From Leisingera sp. ANG-M1 (GTDB lineage: Bacteria; Pseudomonadota; Alphaproteobacteria; Rhodobacterales; Rhodobacteraceae): a stretch of DNA of 64,000 bases. The stretch covers positions 124,001 through 188,000 of the forward strand of contig NZ_JWLC01000005.1 of the NCBI RefSeq assembly GCF_000813745.1, read 5' to 3'. A program made the translations under genes and the position numbers. The notes beneath the pieces were generated by a model. The model did no database searches and was not told the origin of the DNA. It saw nothing but the letters and a program-made list of their open reading frames with translations. Shown in pieces: positions 8,976-20,177 of this stretch. Numbering within the stretch: the stretch's first letter is position 1; each line of letters opens with the position of its first letter.

Positions 8976-9536
8976 GTGTCCGAACCAGCTTCGATTTCTG
9001 CAGGCATTGCTGCGCGCTATGCCACGGCGGTGTTCGACATCGCGGAAGAAAACAAGGCGCTCGACAGCCTTGAAACCAGCATCAATGACCTGGCAGCCGC
9101 GCTGGCTGACAGCGACGACCTCAACAACCTGATCCACTCGCCGCTGGTGTCGCGCGAAGAGCAGGGCACTGCGATCACCGCAGTGGCAGACAAGATGGGC
9201 ATGGATCCCGTCCTGCGCAATACCCTGGCTCTGATGGCCGACAAGCGCCGTCTGTTTGTGGTGCCCGCACTGATTGACGTGCTGCGCGCCCGCCTGGCCG
9301 AGGCCCGCGGTGAAGTCACCGCCGAAGTGACCTCAGCCAAGGCTCTGACCAAGACCCAAAGCGAAAAGCTGGCCAAGACCCTGGCCGAGCGCGTGGGCAA
9401 GAAAGTCACCATTAATGCCACCGTCGATGCCTCCATCATCGGCGGTCTTGTCGTTAAAGTGGGCTCGAAGATGATCGACAGCTCGATCCGCTCCAAGCTC
9501 AACTCCCTACAGAATGCAATGAAAGAGGTCGGATAA
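8976..9536 (+). CDS. atpH: ATP synthase F1 delta subunit
   Basis: This is the delta (OSCP) subunit, 186 residues, the stator link between the F1 head and the b subunits. The N-terminal helical domain is recognisable (GIAARYATAVFDIAEE), and the C-terminal part has the family pattern VTSAKALT and GGLVVKVGSKMIDSSIRSKL. I use the GTG at 8976, preceded by GGAAGGG; the open frame extends further upstream but gives residues unlike the family. It is the first gene of the F1 operon and its stop abuts the atpA start directly (TAAATG). Confidence 0.95.
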   Translation: MSEPASISAGIAARYATAVFDIAEENKALDSLETSINDLAAALADSDDLNNLIHSPLVSREEQGTAITAVADKMGMDPVLRNTLALMADKRRLFVVPALIDVLRARLAEARGEVTAEVTSAKALTKTQSEKLAKTLAERVGKKVTINATVDASIIGGLVVKVGSKMIDSSIRSKLNSLQNAMKEVG

Positions 9537-11075
9537 ATGGGTATCCAAGCAGCAGAGATTTCTGCGATCCTTAAAGACCAGATCAAGAATTTTGGTCAAG
9601 AAGCCGAAGTGGCAGAAATCGGCCGCGTGCTGTCCGTCGGTGACGGTATTGCCCGCGTCTACGGCCTCGACAATGTTCAGGCCGGTGAAATGGTCGAATT
9701 CCCGGGCGGCATCATGGGCATGGCGCTGAACCTGGAAAGCGACAACGTCGGTATCGTGATCTTCGGCTCCGACCGCGACATTAAAGAAGGCGACACCGTC
9801 AAGCGCACCAACTCCATCGTGGACGTTCCGGTTGGCAACGGCCTGCTGGGCCGCGTTGTTGACGGCCTGGGCAACCCGCTGGACGGCAAGGGCCCGATCG
9901 AAGACGTCACCCGCGGCGTTGCCGACGTGAAGGCGCCGGGCATCATCCCGCGTAAATCGGTTCACGAGCCGATGGCAACCGGCCTCAAGTCGGTTGACGC
10001 GATGATCCCGATCGGCCGCGGCCAACGCGAGCTGATCATTGGCGACCGTCAGACCGGCAAGACCGCCGTTGCTCTGGACGCGATGCTGAACCAGAAATCC
10101 TACAACGACGCCGCAGGCGACGACGAGAGCAAGAAGCTGTACTGCGTTTACGTCGCGGTTGGCCAGAAGCGCTCCACCGTTGCTCAGCTGGTGAAGAAGC
10201 TGGAAGAGTCCGGCGCGATGGAATACTCCATCGTTGTGGCCGCTACCGCGTCCGACCCGGCACCGCTGCAGTTCCTGGCACCCTATGCCGCAACCGCAAT
10301 GGCGGAATTCTTCCGCGACAACGGCCGCCACGCGCTGATCATCTATGATGACCTGTCCAAGCAGGCGGTTGCTTACCGTCAGATGTCGCTGCTGCTGCGC
10401 CGTCCGCCGGGACGTGAAGCCTATCCGGGCGACGTTTTCTACCTGCACTCCCGCCTGCTGGAGCGTTCGGCCAAGCTGAACGAAGACTTCGGTGCCGGCT
10501 CGCTGACCGCGCTGCCGATCATCGAAACCCAGGGCGGCGACGTGTCCGCGTTTATTCCGACCAACGTGATCTCGATCACCGACGGCCAGATCTTCCTGGA
10601 AACCGAACTGTTCTACCAGGGCATCCGCCCCGCCGTGAACACCGGTCTGTCGGTTTCGCGCGTTGGCTCCTCGGCCCAGACCAAGGCGATGTCCTCGGTT
10701 GCAGGCCCGGTTAAGCTGTCGCTGGCTCAGTACCGCGAAATGGCCGCCTTTGCGCAGTTCGGCTCCGACCTGGACGCCGCCACCCAGCAGCTGCTGGCCC
10801 GTGGCGCCCGTCTGACCGAGCTGATGAAGCAGGCCCAGTACTCGCCGCTGACCAACGCCGAAATCGTCTGCGTCATCTTCGCCGGCACCAACGGTTACCT
10901 CGACAAAGTCGACGTCAAGGAAGTTGGCCGTTACGAAGCTGGCCTGCTCAGCCACCTGCGCGGCAAGCACGCCGACCTGCTGGCCGACATCACCAACAAC
11001 GACCGTAAGGTGAAAGACGAGCTGGCAGACAAAGTTAAGGCTGCGCTGGACGAGTTCGCCGCTAGCTTCGCTTAA
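9537..11075 (+). CDS. atpA: ATP synthase F1 alpha subunit
   Basis: The alpha subunit is the non-catalytic nucleotide-binding subunit of the F1 hexamer. Its 512 residues match the usual length. The P-loop GDRQTGKT is at 169-176, and the subunit signature [17 protein letters not shown] is present. The N-terminal beta barrel ([20 protein letters not shown]) and C-terminal helical domain are complete. It is the second gene of the atpHAGDC operon, with no intergenic space after atpH. In Rhodobacterales the F0 genes sit in a separate operon, so their absence here is expected. Confidence 0.98.
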   Translation: MGIQAAEISAILKDQIKNFGQEAEVAEIGRVLSVGDGIARVYGLDNVQAGEMVEFPGGIMGMALNLESDNVGIVIFGSDRDIKEGDTVKRTNSIVDVPVGNGLLGRVVDGLGNPLDGKGPIEDVTRGVADVKAPGIIPRKSVHEPMATGLKSVDAMIPIGRGQRELIIGDRQTGKTAVALDAMLNQKSYNDAAGDDESKKLYCVYVAVGQKRSTVAQLVKKLEESGAMEYSIVVAATASDPAPLQFLAPYAATAMAEFFRDNGRHALIIYDDLSKQAVAYRQMSLLLRRPPGREAYPGDVFYLHSRLLERSAKLNEDFGAGSLTALPIIETQGGDVSAFIPTNVISITDGQIFLETELFYQGIRPAVNTGLSVSRVGSSAQTKAMSSVAGPVKLSLAQYREMAAFAQFGSDLDAATQQLLARGARLTELMKQAQYSPLTNAEIVCVIFAGTNGYLDKVDVKEVGRYEAGLLSHLRGKHADLLADITNNDRKVKDELADKVKAALDEFAASFA

Positions 11076-11089
11076 GGGGGGACGAGGCG

Positions 11090-11965
11090 ATGCCGAGTCT
11101 TAAGGACCTTAAAAACAGGATCGAGTCGGTCAAATCGACCCGCAAGATCACCAAAGCCATGCAGATGGTGGCCGCGGCGAAACTTCGCCGCGCCCAGGAA
11201 GCTGCCGAGGACTCCCGTCCCTATGCCAAGCGGTTCAACGCCGTGATGGCGGGGCTGGCGGCCTCGGTCGGCGGCAGCGAGTCGGCTCCCAAGCTGCTTC
11301 GCGGCACCGGCAGCGACCAAGTCCAGCTGCTTGTCGTAATGACCGCCGAACGCGGTCTTTGCGGCGGCTTCAACTCGAACATTGCCAAGCTCGCCCGCCA
11401 AAAGGCGGAAGAGCTGAAGGCTGCGGGCAAGACGGTCAAAGTTCTGACCGTCGGCAAGAAGGGCCGCGACGCCCTGAAGCGCGACCTGGGCGATGACTTC
11501 ATCGGCCACGTGGACCTGAGCGACGTGAAGCGCATCGGCTATGCCAATGCGCAGACCATCGCCAAGGACATCCTGACCCGGTTCGATGCTGGTGAGTTTG
11601 ATGTTGCCACGATCTTCTTCTCGGAGTTCGTCAACGTCGTCACTCAGATCCCGACCGCTCAGCAGATCATTCCGGCGTCTTTCGAGGCAACGGAAGGCGA
11701 GAGCACTGGCGCCGTCTACGACTACGAGCCCGGCGAAGAGCAGATCCTTGCAGACCTGCTGCCGCGCGGCGTGGCGACCCAGATCTTCTCTGGCCTGCTG
11801 GAAAACGGCGCATCCGAACAGGGTGCCCGGATGAGCGCGATGGACAATGCGACCCGCAACGCGGGCGACATGATCGACAAGCTGACCATCGAGTTCAACC
11901 GTTCCCGTCAGGCCGTGATCACCAACGAGCTGATTGAAATCATTTCGGGCGCTGAGGCGCTCTAA
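11090..11965 (+). CDS. atpG: ATP synthase F1 gamma subunit
   Basis: The gamma subunit is the rotating central stalk of F1. The 291-residue protein has the N-terminal coiled-coil start [17 protein letters not shown] with [17 protein letters not shown], and the C-terminal helix ending in [19 protein letters not shown], both family signatures. The GLCGGFN motif is present near residue 85. The start follows a GGGGGACGAGG ribosome site, 14 bases after atpA, and atpD starts 21 bases after its stop. Confidence 0.97.
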   Translation: MPSLKDLKNRIESVKSTRKITKAMQMVAAAKLRRAQEAAEDSRPYAKRFNAVMAGLAASVGGSESAPKLLRGTGSDQVQLLVVMTAERGLCGGFNSNIAKLARQKAEELKAAGKTVKVLTVGKKGRDALKRDLGDDFIGHVDLSDVKRIGYANAQTIAKDILTRFDAGEFDVATIFFSEFVNVVTQIPTAQQIIPASFEATEGESTGAVYDYEPGEEQILADLLPRGVATQIFSGLLENGASEQGARMSAMDNATRNAGDMIDKLTIEFNRSRQAVITNELIEIISGAEAL

Positions 11966-13411
<1,446 letters not shown>

Positions 13412-13469
13412 GCACGGATTTTCCCCTGCGCCGTTCGGCGGGGCAGGGGAACCCTGAAAGGAGGCCCCA

Positions 13470-13883
13470 ATGGCACAAACGATGCAATTCGACCTCGTGA
13501 GCCCCGAGCGGAGCCTGGCTTCGCTGCAGGCAAGTGCGGTTCAGATCCCCGGAGCCGAAGGTGACATGACGGCGATGCCTCAGCACGCGCCGACCATCAC
13601 CACCCTGCGCCCCGGCGTGCTGAAGGTCGAAAGCCCGGAAGGCAACGCGGACTATCTGGTCACCGGCGGCTTTGCCGAAATCGCAGGCGACAGCCTGTCG
13701 GTTCTGGCCGAGCGCGCGATCCCGATGGCTGAAATGACCCGCGATCAGATGAATGCGCTGATCGAGGAAGCCCGCGAGATGTACAAGACCGCCAAAGAGG
13801 AAGACCAGCCGCACGGCCTGGTCGAGGACGCAGCCAAGCTGCTCGCCGACATGGAAGCCCTGGGCACCCATATGTCCCTCTGA
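13470..13883 (+). CDS. atpC: ATP synthase F1 epsilon subunit
   Basis: The epsilon subunit, 137 residues, is part of the rotor and an inhibitor of ATP hydrolysis. The N-terminal beta sandwich is recognisable ([14 protein letters not shown], then [12 protein letters not shown] IPGAEGDM and LRPGVLKVE). The C-terminal helical region is present but polar. An AGGAGG site lies 5 bases before the ATG. It is the last gene of the operon and is followed by a canonical terminator. The 58-base gap after atpD has no recognisable element beyond the ribosome site. Confidence 0.95.
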   Translation: MAQTMQFDLVSPERSLASLQASAVQIPGAEGDMTAMPQHAPTITTLRPGVLKVESPEGNADYLVTGGFAEIAGDSLSVLAERAIPMAEMTRDQMNALIEEAREMYKTAKEEDQPHGLVEDAAKLLADMEALGTHMSL

Positions 13884-13908
13884 ACCAGGCGCGGATTGGA
13901 CGAAAAAG

Positions 13909-13937
13909 AAACCGGCTCCATTTGGGGCCGGTTTTTT
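13909..13937 (+). terminator. Rho-independent terminator of the atpHAGDC operon
   Basis: The stem AACCGGCTCC / GGGGCCGGTT with loop ATTT is followed by TTTTT. It starts 26 bases after the atpC stop. Confidence 0.9.
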
Positions 13938-14042
13938 GCTGCGGAGGGGACAGCGGAGTAAAGGGGGCGGCATTCTCCGGCGGTCAGACGGACGCTGCCC
14001 CTGGCTGAGTAAACACCGGAGCCGGCGGGGCGGGCCGCGGGC

Positions 14043-15080
14043 CTAGACCGTGCTGGTCCCGTCGCCGTCCGGCTTGCTGCTCCAGCTCTTGCGGAACGAA
14101 GCCGGCGATTGACCGTAGCGCTTCTTGAAGCGGATCGACAGCTGCGTCGCGCTACTGAAGCCGGTGGCGGCCGAGATTTCTGCAACCGTCATGTTGGTTT
14201 CATTCAAGAGCGCCAGGGCCCGGCCCACCCGCAGCTCAATGTAGAACTGCACAGGCGATGTGCCGACATAGCGCTGGAACAGACGTTCCAGCTGGCGCCG
14301 CGAGATCTGCGCGTGATCCGCGACCACACCGATCTCCACCGGTTCCTCGATGGTTTCATGCATGAACTGCATGGCGTTGATCAGATGCTGGTTGCGGCTG
14401 CTGAGCGCCACTGAATAGGCCGACTTTTGCAGCGCTTCGCGGTTGTTGGAGCGGAAGTGAATGCACATGTCCGACACAATGACCGCAAGATCCTTGCCGT
14501 GATCGGTCTCGATCATTTCCAGCATCATGTCGGTGGCCGCATTGCCGCCGCCGCAGGTCATCAGCCCGTTGTCGATCTCATAAAGGTTGGCGGTCGGCTC
14601 CAGCCCTGGGAAATACTCCGAGAAGGACGGCTGGTTCTCCCAGTGCAGGGTAAAGCGCTGCTCCTGCAGAATGCCGGCCTGCGCCAGGGCAAAGGCGCCG
14701 GTGCAGATGCCGCCGAAGCGGCTGCCATGGGCGTTCTGGCGCCGGATCCAGGACAGGGCCTTGGGGCTGGCGCTGTCTGAGGGCTCGATGCCTGAGCAGA
14801 CAAAGGCAAAGCTGCCCCGCGGCAGGTCCTCCAAGGTCATGTCGGTGTTGATGCCGATCCCGTTGGAGCAGGGCACAGGGGCGCCGTCTTGGCTGATCAG
14901 GAACCAGCGGTACAGCTCTTTGCCGGTGACCTGGTTGGCAATCCGCAAGGGCTCAACCGCGGCGCTGAACGCCAGCATGGTCAGCTTCGGCAGAAGCAGG
15001 AAATAGATGTCTTTTGGCGGCCCGTCGTAATCCACCCGGAAACTGGCCGCACCTTTCGGGACATAGCTGCGGGGATGCAT
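14043..15080 (-). CDS. GlxA-family (DJ-1/PfpI + AraC) transcriptional regulator
   Basis: The 345-residue cytoplasmic regulator has an N-terminal DJ-1/PfpI-like sensor domain (about 20-200), with the elbow GGICTGAFALAQAG. A C-terminal AraC DNA-binding domain (about 235-330) has two helix-turn-helix motifs, including QISRRQLERLFQRYVGTSP and ISAATGFSSATQLSIRFKKRYGQSP. Members of this family often control catabolism of quaternary amines or amino acids such as choline, carnitine or arginine, but the effector cannot be read from sequence. It lies 73 bases downstream of the NhaC-type transporter on the same strand, so it may belong to that unit. Confidence 0.88.
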   Translation of the reverse strand: MHPRSYVPKGAASFRVDYDGPPKDIYFLLLPKLTMLAFSAAVEPLRIANQVTGKELYRWFLISQDGAPVPCSNGIGINTDMTLEDLPRGSFAFVCSGIEPSDSASPKALSWIRRQNAHGSRFGGICTGAFALAQAGILQEQRFTLHWENQPSFSEYFPGLEPTANLYEIDNGLMTCGGGNAATDMMLEMIETDHGKDLAVIVSDMCIHFRSNNREALQKSAYSVALSSRNQHLINAMQFMHETIEEPVEIGVVADHAQISRRQLERLFQRYVGTSPVQFYIELRVGRALALLNETNMTVAEISAATGFSSATQLSIRFKKRYGQSPASFRKSWSSKPDGDGTSTV

Positions 15081-15153
15081 ATCGGTAACCTAACAGATGG
15101 GGTGTTCACATCAAAATGCGCGCCGGGGGGGAGGACCCGGCGCGCTAGGGCGG

Positions 15154-16626
15154 TCAGGTGGTCACTTGCGCCACCGGCTCGCCGCTGTCTTCCCATTCGG
15201 CGATTTCCTCATCGCTTGCCTTGGGCGAGAACAACCCGGTCATCGCATAGAAGATGCCGATGAGCGGCGACAGCCAGCAGGCAAAGGCCAGCGGGATGTA
15301 CAGCAGGTTCTCGAAGTTGCCGTCGGCAATCCCCAGCGCCAGCGCGGAGATCACAAAGGCGCCGCCCGCGTTCCAGGGGATCAGCGGCGAAACCAGTGTT
15401 CCGCCTTCCTCGATGGCGCGCGACAGGTTCAGCGGTGAGTACTTCATACCGCGGTAAACCGGTGCATACATCCGCCCCGGCAGGGCAATCGACAGATAGG
15501 GATCGCCCGCCACGGTGTTGGTCGCGACCGAGGTCAGAATGGCCGAGGTCTGGATGCCGGCAAAGCTTTTGACCCGGGCAATGATCACTTCAATGATTGC
15601 CTGCAGGCAGCCGGTGCGCTCCAGCGCGCCGCCGAAACCCAGCGCCAGCAGAACCAGCGAAATGGTCCACATCATCGACTGGATGCCGCCGCGGTTCAGC
15701 AGCGGGTCAATCTCGGCCACTCCGGTCTCAATCGCGTAACCGCTGTTGGCGAATGTGAAGGTCTCATGCAGGCCGGCGCCCTGGCAGACCATCGCCATGA
15801 TACCGCCCACAACAGCGCCGGCAAACAGAGACGGGATCGGCGGCTGCTTCTTCACCGCCAGGATGATCACCAGCACAGCCGGCAGCAGCATCAGCGGCGA
15901 GATCCAGAACGCGCTGTCCAGTGCTGCGGTGATCGCATCAATCCGCTCAAACGATACTTGCGAGGTGTCGATCAGAGTGAAACCCACAACCAGGTAGATC
16001 ACCAGCGCAATCAGCATCGACGGAATGGTGGTCGGCAGCATGTTGCGGATGTGGTCGAACAGGTTGGTGCCGGTGACGGCAGGCGCCAGATTGGTGGTGT
16101 CCGACAGCGGCGAGATCTTGTCGCCGAAGAAGGCGCCGGACACCACAGCACCCGCAGTCCAGTACATCGGAATGCCAAAACCTGCGCCAATGCCCATCAG
16201 CGCCAGCCCGACGGTGCCCACGGTGCCCCAGGAGGTGCCGAGCGAAACCGACACGATGGAACACAGCACCATGCCAGCAGCCAGGAACAGCTCCGGCGAC
16301 AGGATCTTCAGGCCATAATAGATCAGCGTTGGAACGGTGCCGCTGGCAATCCAGATGCCGACAATCATGCCGACGGTGATCAGGATCGACACCGAGGGCA
16401 GCGAAATATTGATGACGTGGAACACGCCTTCTTCGATGTTGTTCCACTTGTGGCCCAGTTTCAGCCCCACCAGCGCAGTGATGGCGATGCCGATAGCCAG
16501 TGGGATATGCGGGGTGAAATCCCCGAAATAGAACAGCTGGATGCCCAGAACGGCCAGCGTCAGCAGGATTGGCAGCAGCGCCATTCCCAGCCCGGGCTTA
16601 ACAATATTCGGATCATTTGGTGACAC
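15154..16626 (-). CDS. nhaC: Na+/H+ antiporter NhaC family transporter
   Basis: An inner-membrane protein of 490 residues with about 11-12 hydrophobic segments. The NhaC-family hallmarks are visible: SLGTSWGTVGTVG, GAFFGDKISPLSDTTNLAPAV and TSVATNTVAGDPYLSIALPG. It probably exchanges cytoplasmic Na+ for protons, although relatives in this family include malate/lactate and amino-acid antiporters. I use the GTG at 16626, with GGGAGGAG 7 bases upstream; the frame is open further upstream but without family similarity. A set of phased GGGAAA repeats lies about 120-170 bases upstream. The GlxA-type regulator follows on the same strand. Confidence 0.88.
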   Translation of the reverse strand: MSPNDPNIVKPGLGMALLPILLTLAVLGIQLFYFGDFTPHIPLAIGIAITALVGLKLGHKWNNIEEGVFHVINISLPSVSILITVGMIVGIWIASGTVPTLIYYGLKILSPELFLAAGMVLCSIVSVSLGTSWGTVGTVGLALMGIGAGFGIPMYWTAGAVVSGAFFGDKISPLSDTTNLAPAVTGTNLFDHIRNMLPTTIPSMLIALVIYLVVGFTLIDTSQVSFERIDAITAALDSAFWISPLMLLPAVLVIILAVKKQPPIPSLFAGAVVGGIMAMVCQGAGLHETFTFANSGYAIETGVAEIDPLLNRGGIQSMMWTISLVLLALGFGGALERTGCLQAIIEVIIARVKSFAGIQTSAILTSVATNTVAGDPYLSIALPGRMYAPVYRGMKYSPLNLSRAIEEGGTLVSPLIPWNAGGAFVISALALGIADGNFENLLYIPLAFACWLSPLIGIFYAMTGLFSPKASDEEIAEWEDSGEPVAQVTT

Positions 16627-17098
16627 GGGTTTCTCCTCCCTTAAGTCAGATCGCCTGTGCAAGGCGGATGCGGCCAGACACCAAAGAACGGCTCGCCGGA
16701 CTCGATGCCAGGGCGCCGGAATGGTCAGCATTTGCGACATCGCGGCGGGAAATGCCGACTTTCGGGAAAATGTTCCTTGCGGGGGAAAAGTTTCCTTAGG
16801 TGGCAAACGGCCCCTCACCGGTCCGGCCGGACGGGGCGGACCGGTGCCATGTTGGCTCTAGGCTGCCGCGGAAAAGGCACAGCCAAAGCGCGGTGGAAAC
16901 CCGCGTGGCGGCAGGCCGCATGGGGTACTTGAGCAGGCACCGGGCCGGGCTTCCGAAACACTTTTGCCGGGTTTTCTGCCCCGCAGCCATGCTCACTTTC
17001 CGGTAACCCGGCAGCCAATTTTCTGCGTCTTAACCCTATTCTCACAAATTTTTCGAAAATTGCCCCGCATGACATGTTCCTAACCAGCAGGATTCCCC
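16627..17098. other. Divergent intergenic region between nhaC and a methyltransferase gene
   Basis: This 472-base region contains no supported gene. It includes the GGGAAA repeat cluster listed separately and otherwise only GC-rich sequence that I cannot assign. It must carry the promoters of both flanking genes. Confidence 0.5.
16747..16797. promoter_or_regulatory. Phased GGGAAA repeats, candidate tandem operator
   Basis: Three related motifs are spaced 17 and 19 bases apart: GGGAAATG at 16747, GGGAAAATGTTCCTT at 16764 and GGGAAAAGTTTCCTT at 16783. The last two share 13 of 15 bases, and each is itself a short dyad (GGAA...TTCC). The spacing of about two helical turns suggests cooperative binding of a regulator, perhaps the neighbouring GlxA-type protein. 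Confidence 0.4.
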
Positions 17099-18697
17099 GT
17101 GACCGATTGGACTTCCGGCTACATGGCCGGCATCGACTATACTTTCGACTTTCACCGCCAGCTGACGCCCGCCCTGCTTGGCTTCGGCGCGATGAGCCAG
17201 GGCCACCGGCACCGGCTGGAGGGCGAGGGCGTCACCTATTGCGAGCTGGGCTGCGGCCAAGGCTTCTCAGCCAATCTTCTGGCGGCAGCGAATCCGCACA
17301 TCGAATTCCACGCCATGGACTTCAGCCCTTCGCATATCGCCGGAGCCGTTGAGCTGGCGCAGGAGGCGGGGCTGCAGAACATGCATTTCCACGAGCGCTG
17401 TTTTGGGGATTTCGGCGAGACCCCGGGACTGCCCGCAGCGTTCGACATCATCGCCCTGCATGGCGTGTACAGCTGGATATCGGAGGAGAACCGGCAGCAT
17501 ATCACCCGCTTCATTGCTGAGCGGCTGAAGCCGGGCGGGCTGGTTTTCATCAGCTGCAATGCGCTGCCGGGGTGGGCTGCGTCTATGCCGCTGCGCCGGA
17601 TACTGACCGGGCGGGCGGCACAGCGCGGCGGGCCGCTGATCAGCAGGATCGGCGAGGCCATGGAATTCACCCGGCAGCTGGAGCAGGCAGGCGCGGGTTA
17701 TTTCACCGGCAACCCGGCTGCAGGGCGGCGGCTGGAATACATGCAGACAATGCCCGCGAACTATGTGGCGCATGAGTATTTCAACCGTGACTGGACACCG
17801 TTTTACTTCGAGGATCTGGCGGACAGCCTGACGCAGGCCAAGCTGGGCTTCCTGGGCTCGGTGCATCCTTTGGACAATATCGACAGCATCCGTTTTACAC
17901 CGGAACAGCAGGCGCTTCTGGACGAAGAGCCGGATCCGGTCCGGCGGGAAGGGCTGCGGGATGTTTTGCTGAACGAGCATTTCCGAACCGATATCTTTGT
18001 GAAGGGCAAGCAGGAGCATACGCCGCGCAGCGCCATCGGCGCCTGGTTTGCAACCCCGCTGGCTCTTCTTCGCCCCTACAGCGGCGGCAGTTTGCAGTTT
18101 CACCACCGCGGCAAGGAGCTGCCGTTGGACAAGAACCAGTTCGCGCCGGTTCTTCAGGCATTGAGTGAAGGCCCGGCCACTGTGCGCAGCCTGCTGGATC
18201 AGGGCGTGTTCGGCACGATGGACTGGGGCAGCATTACCCGCATGCTGATGATTCTTGCGGGCACCGGCTGCATTGCGCCCTGCCTGCCGCAGGAGGGGCT
18301 GGCGCAGCGGGCAGAGGCTTGCCGCGCCTTCAACCTGGCGGTCTGCAAACGTGCCGAAGAAAGCGATCAGCTGCGCTTTCTGGCGTCGCCCGTCACCGGC
18401 GGCGGGGTTGAGCTCGACCGGTTTGAGCAGCTGTTCCTGCTGGCCCGCAGCGAAGGGCTGGAGACGGCTGCGGAATGGGCCGGGCTTGCCTGGCGTATTC
18501 TGGCGCCGCAAGGCCAGCGGCTGCAGCACGAAGGCCGGGTACTGGAAACCGAAGAGGAAAATCTGGCGCTGCTGCGGGCGCGGGCAACTCATTTCGAGGC
18601 CCGCCGCCTGCCGCTGTGCCAAAGCCTGGGGCTGGTTCTTGAGGCAGAGACAGAGGCAGAGACCGCGCCAGCAGCGGTACGCGGCACCGCGGCTTGA
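17099..18697 (+). CDS. SAM-dependent methyltransferase with regulatory domain
   Basis: The 532-residue protein has an N-terminal class I methyltransferase domain. The SAM-binding loop is CELGCGQGFSANLLAA at about 48-63, with FHAMDFSPSHIAGA and HGVYSWI. A long second region is similar in layout to the methyltransferase regulatory domain that follows it in this family, and a helical C-terminus comes after. The family is known from protein-lysine-type methyltransferases of Rickettsia and relatives, but the substrate here is unknown. It starts with GTG at 17099, with AGCAGGA upstream. A PAS-domain gene follows 140 bases downstream on the same strand. Confidence 0.8.
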   Translation: MTDWTSGYMAGIDYTFDFHRQLTPALLGFGAMSQGHRHRLEGEGVTYCELGCGQGFSANLLAAANPHIEFHAMDFSPSHIAGAVELAQEAGLQNMHFHERCFGDFGETPGLPAAFDIIALHGVYSWISEENRQHITRFIAERLKPGGLVFISCNALPGWAASMPLRRILTGRAAQRGGPLISRIGEAMEFTRQLEQAGAGYFTGNPAAGRRLEYMQTMPANYVAHEYFNRDWTPFYFEDLADSLTQAKLGFLGSVHPLDNIDSIRFTPEQQALLDEEPDPVRREGLRDVLLNEHFRTDIFVKGKQEHTPRSAIGAWFATPLALLRPYSGGSLQFHHRGKELPLDKNQFAPVLQALSEGPATVRSLLDQGVFGTMDWGSITRMLMILAGTGCIAPCLPQEGLAQRAEACRAFNLAVCKRAEESDQLRFLASPVTGGGVELDRFEQLFLLARSEGLETAAEWAGLAWRILAPQGQRLQHEGRVLETEEENLALLRARATHFEARRLPLCQSLGLVLEAETEAETAPAAVRGTAA

Positions 18698-18710
18698 AAC
18701 AGGGCCGGGC

Positions 18711-18729
18711 AGGCGGCCGCCCGCCGCCT
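18711..18729 (+). terminator. GC hairpin after the methyltransferase gene
   Basis: A 7-base stem, AGGCGGC / GCCGCCT, with a 5-base loop, lies 14 bases after the stop. There is no T tract, so termination efficiency is uncertain. Confidence 0.3.
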
Positions 18730-18837
18730 CCCGGTCCGGGCGCCGCCACGGACCGGCGCAAGCGGGAGTTAGCAATTTGAAAAGCACTGCCGGTTAAACA
18801 GGAACAGCACGAGACAACCACTGACAGGAACCCGAAC

Positions 18838-20055
18838 GTGTCCTTTGAAGACCGCACGCTGGCTGTACAATCCAGGGGCAGAGAAGCTCCATTTGCCCTG
18901 GACGAGGTGTTTTTTTCCCGCACCGACAACAGGGGCGTGATCCAGGCCGGCAATGCAGTATTTTGCCGGGTCGCCAAGTTCCAGATGGCAGAGCTTCTGG
19001 GGGCGCCTCATAAGGTCATCCGCCATCCGGATATGCCGCGCGGCGTGTTCCAGCTGTTCTGGGACAGCCTCAAACAAGGCGAGAGCGTCGGTGCCTATGT
19101 CAAGAACAAGGCGAGCGATGGCAGCTACTATTGGGTGTTTGCGGTCGTGACCCCTTGCGACGGTGGCTACCTTTCAGCCCGGATCAAACCGACCAGCCCG
19201 CTGCTGAAGACAATCGAAGCGGAATACACTGCGCTGCGTCAGGCCGAACAGGCCGGGGATCTCGACCCCGCAGACAGCGCCGCGCGGCTGCTGGCCCGCC
19301 TGCAGGAGCTTGGCTTCGCTTCCTATGGCGATTTTGCCGGGCACGCGCTGGCCGAGGAGCTTGTAGCCCGCGATGCCGGATTGAACCGGGCCGCGGATGA
19401 CCGTCTTGCCGAGCGTCGTACCATGCATTCCACGGCCGGCGATCTGGTGCAGGAGACCGAGGCGCTGGTGCAGGAGTTCGAATCCATGCGCACCATTCCG
19501 CATAATCTGCGGGTCATCGCTTCACGCATCGAGCCCGCGGGCGGTCCCGTGACCGTGCTGTCGCAGAACTACAGCTCCATGTCGCGCGAGATGTCACTCT
19601 GGTTTGAGGCGCATGTTTGGGGCAAGAACAGCAACTTCCGCGCCATCAAGGGCACTGTTACCTCAGCGATTTTTGTCGAAGGGCTGGCCCGCATCCTCAC
19701 CGAATGCGGCCATCAGCTGGAGCAGGAGGATGGCGCCGCAGGTACTGATATCACCCGCGAGCAGGCCATTTTGGCGCAGCTGACCGAGGTGCAGTTCGGC
19801 AAGGCCAGGGCCTGCCTGAAGGACGTTCAGTTCGAGGCCGACCGCATTCAGAAGGCTTGCCTGACCCTGCACCGCCATTTCATGGCGCTCACAACAACGC
19901 GGGTGCTTTGCAAGATCGAATGCGCACGGCTGGGCAATGTCGGCGAATCTCTGAATTCGATCATTGACGAGCTTGGCCTGTTTCAGGACCGGATCTCGGC
20001 GCGTCTGGAGAAGATCACGGGACTCAGCGCCGCGCTCAGCAGCGACGAAGGATAG
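18838..20055 (+). CDS. PAS-domain protein with Aer-like sensor domain
   Basis: The 405-residue soluble protein has an N-terminal PAS fold of the aerotaxis-receptor type at about 20-125. Its motifs are SRTDNRGVI, then IRHPDMPRGVFQLFWDSLKQG, and VKNKASDGSYYWVFAVVTP. This subtype usually binds FAD or another redox cofactor. The rest (about 130-405) is helical and lacks membrane segments, a HAMP domain or the methyl-accepting signalling hairpin, so it is not a chemoreceptor itself. I infer a redox sensor whose output domain is unrecognised. It starts with GTG, with ACAGGAA upstream. The C-terminal region might dimerise or bind a partner. Confidence 0.75.
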   Translation: MSFEDRTLAVQSRGREAPFALDEVFFSRTDNRGVIQAGNAVFCRVAKFQMAELLGAPHKVIRHPDMPRGVFQLFWDSLKQGESVGAYVKNKASDGSYYWVFAVVTPCDGGYLSARIKPTSPLLKTIEAEYTALRQAEQAGDLDPADSAARLLARLQELGFASYGDFAGHALAEELVARDAGLNRAADDRLAERRTMHSTAGDLVQETEALVQEFESMRTIPHNLRVIASRIEPAGGPVTVLSQNYSSMSREMSLWFEAHVWGKNSNFRAIKGTVTSAIFVEGLARILTECGHQLEQEDGAAGTDITREQAILAQLTEVQFGKARACLKDVQFEADRIQKACLTLHRHFMALTTTRVLCKIECARLGNVGESLNSIIDELGLFQDRISARLEKITGLSAALSSDEG

Positions 20056-20076
20056 CGGCGCCGGGCAGGCGCCGCT
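20054..20076 (+). terminator. Hairpin overlapping the PAS gene stop
   Basis: A 9-base stem, AGCGGCGCC / GGCGCCGCT, with loop GGGCA begins inside the TAG stop codon. It has no T tract. Confidence 0.35.
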
Positions 20077-20177
20077 CTGCCGCGACCGGGCTTTGCCGGG
20101 AAAATGCCAATTCCGTCTTGCCGCTGCGCCGCCAATTGGCGACAAGCAGCGCAATTAACGGGGCAGCAGGGGCAGCG

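Noticed and set aside
9507-10970. Long open frame on the minus strand opposite atpA
   Set aside because: Shadow of atpA, with unusual Asn/His/Gln-rich composition and no start signals.
17267-18787. Long open frame on the minus strand opposite the methyltransferase gene
   Set aside because: Low-complexity translation; the plus-strand gene has family motifs.
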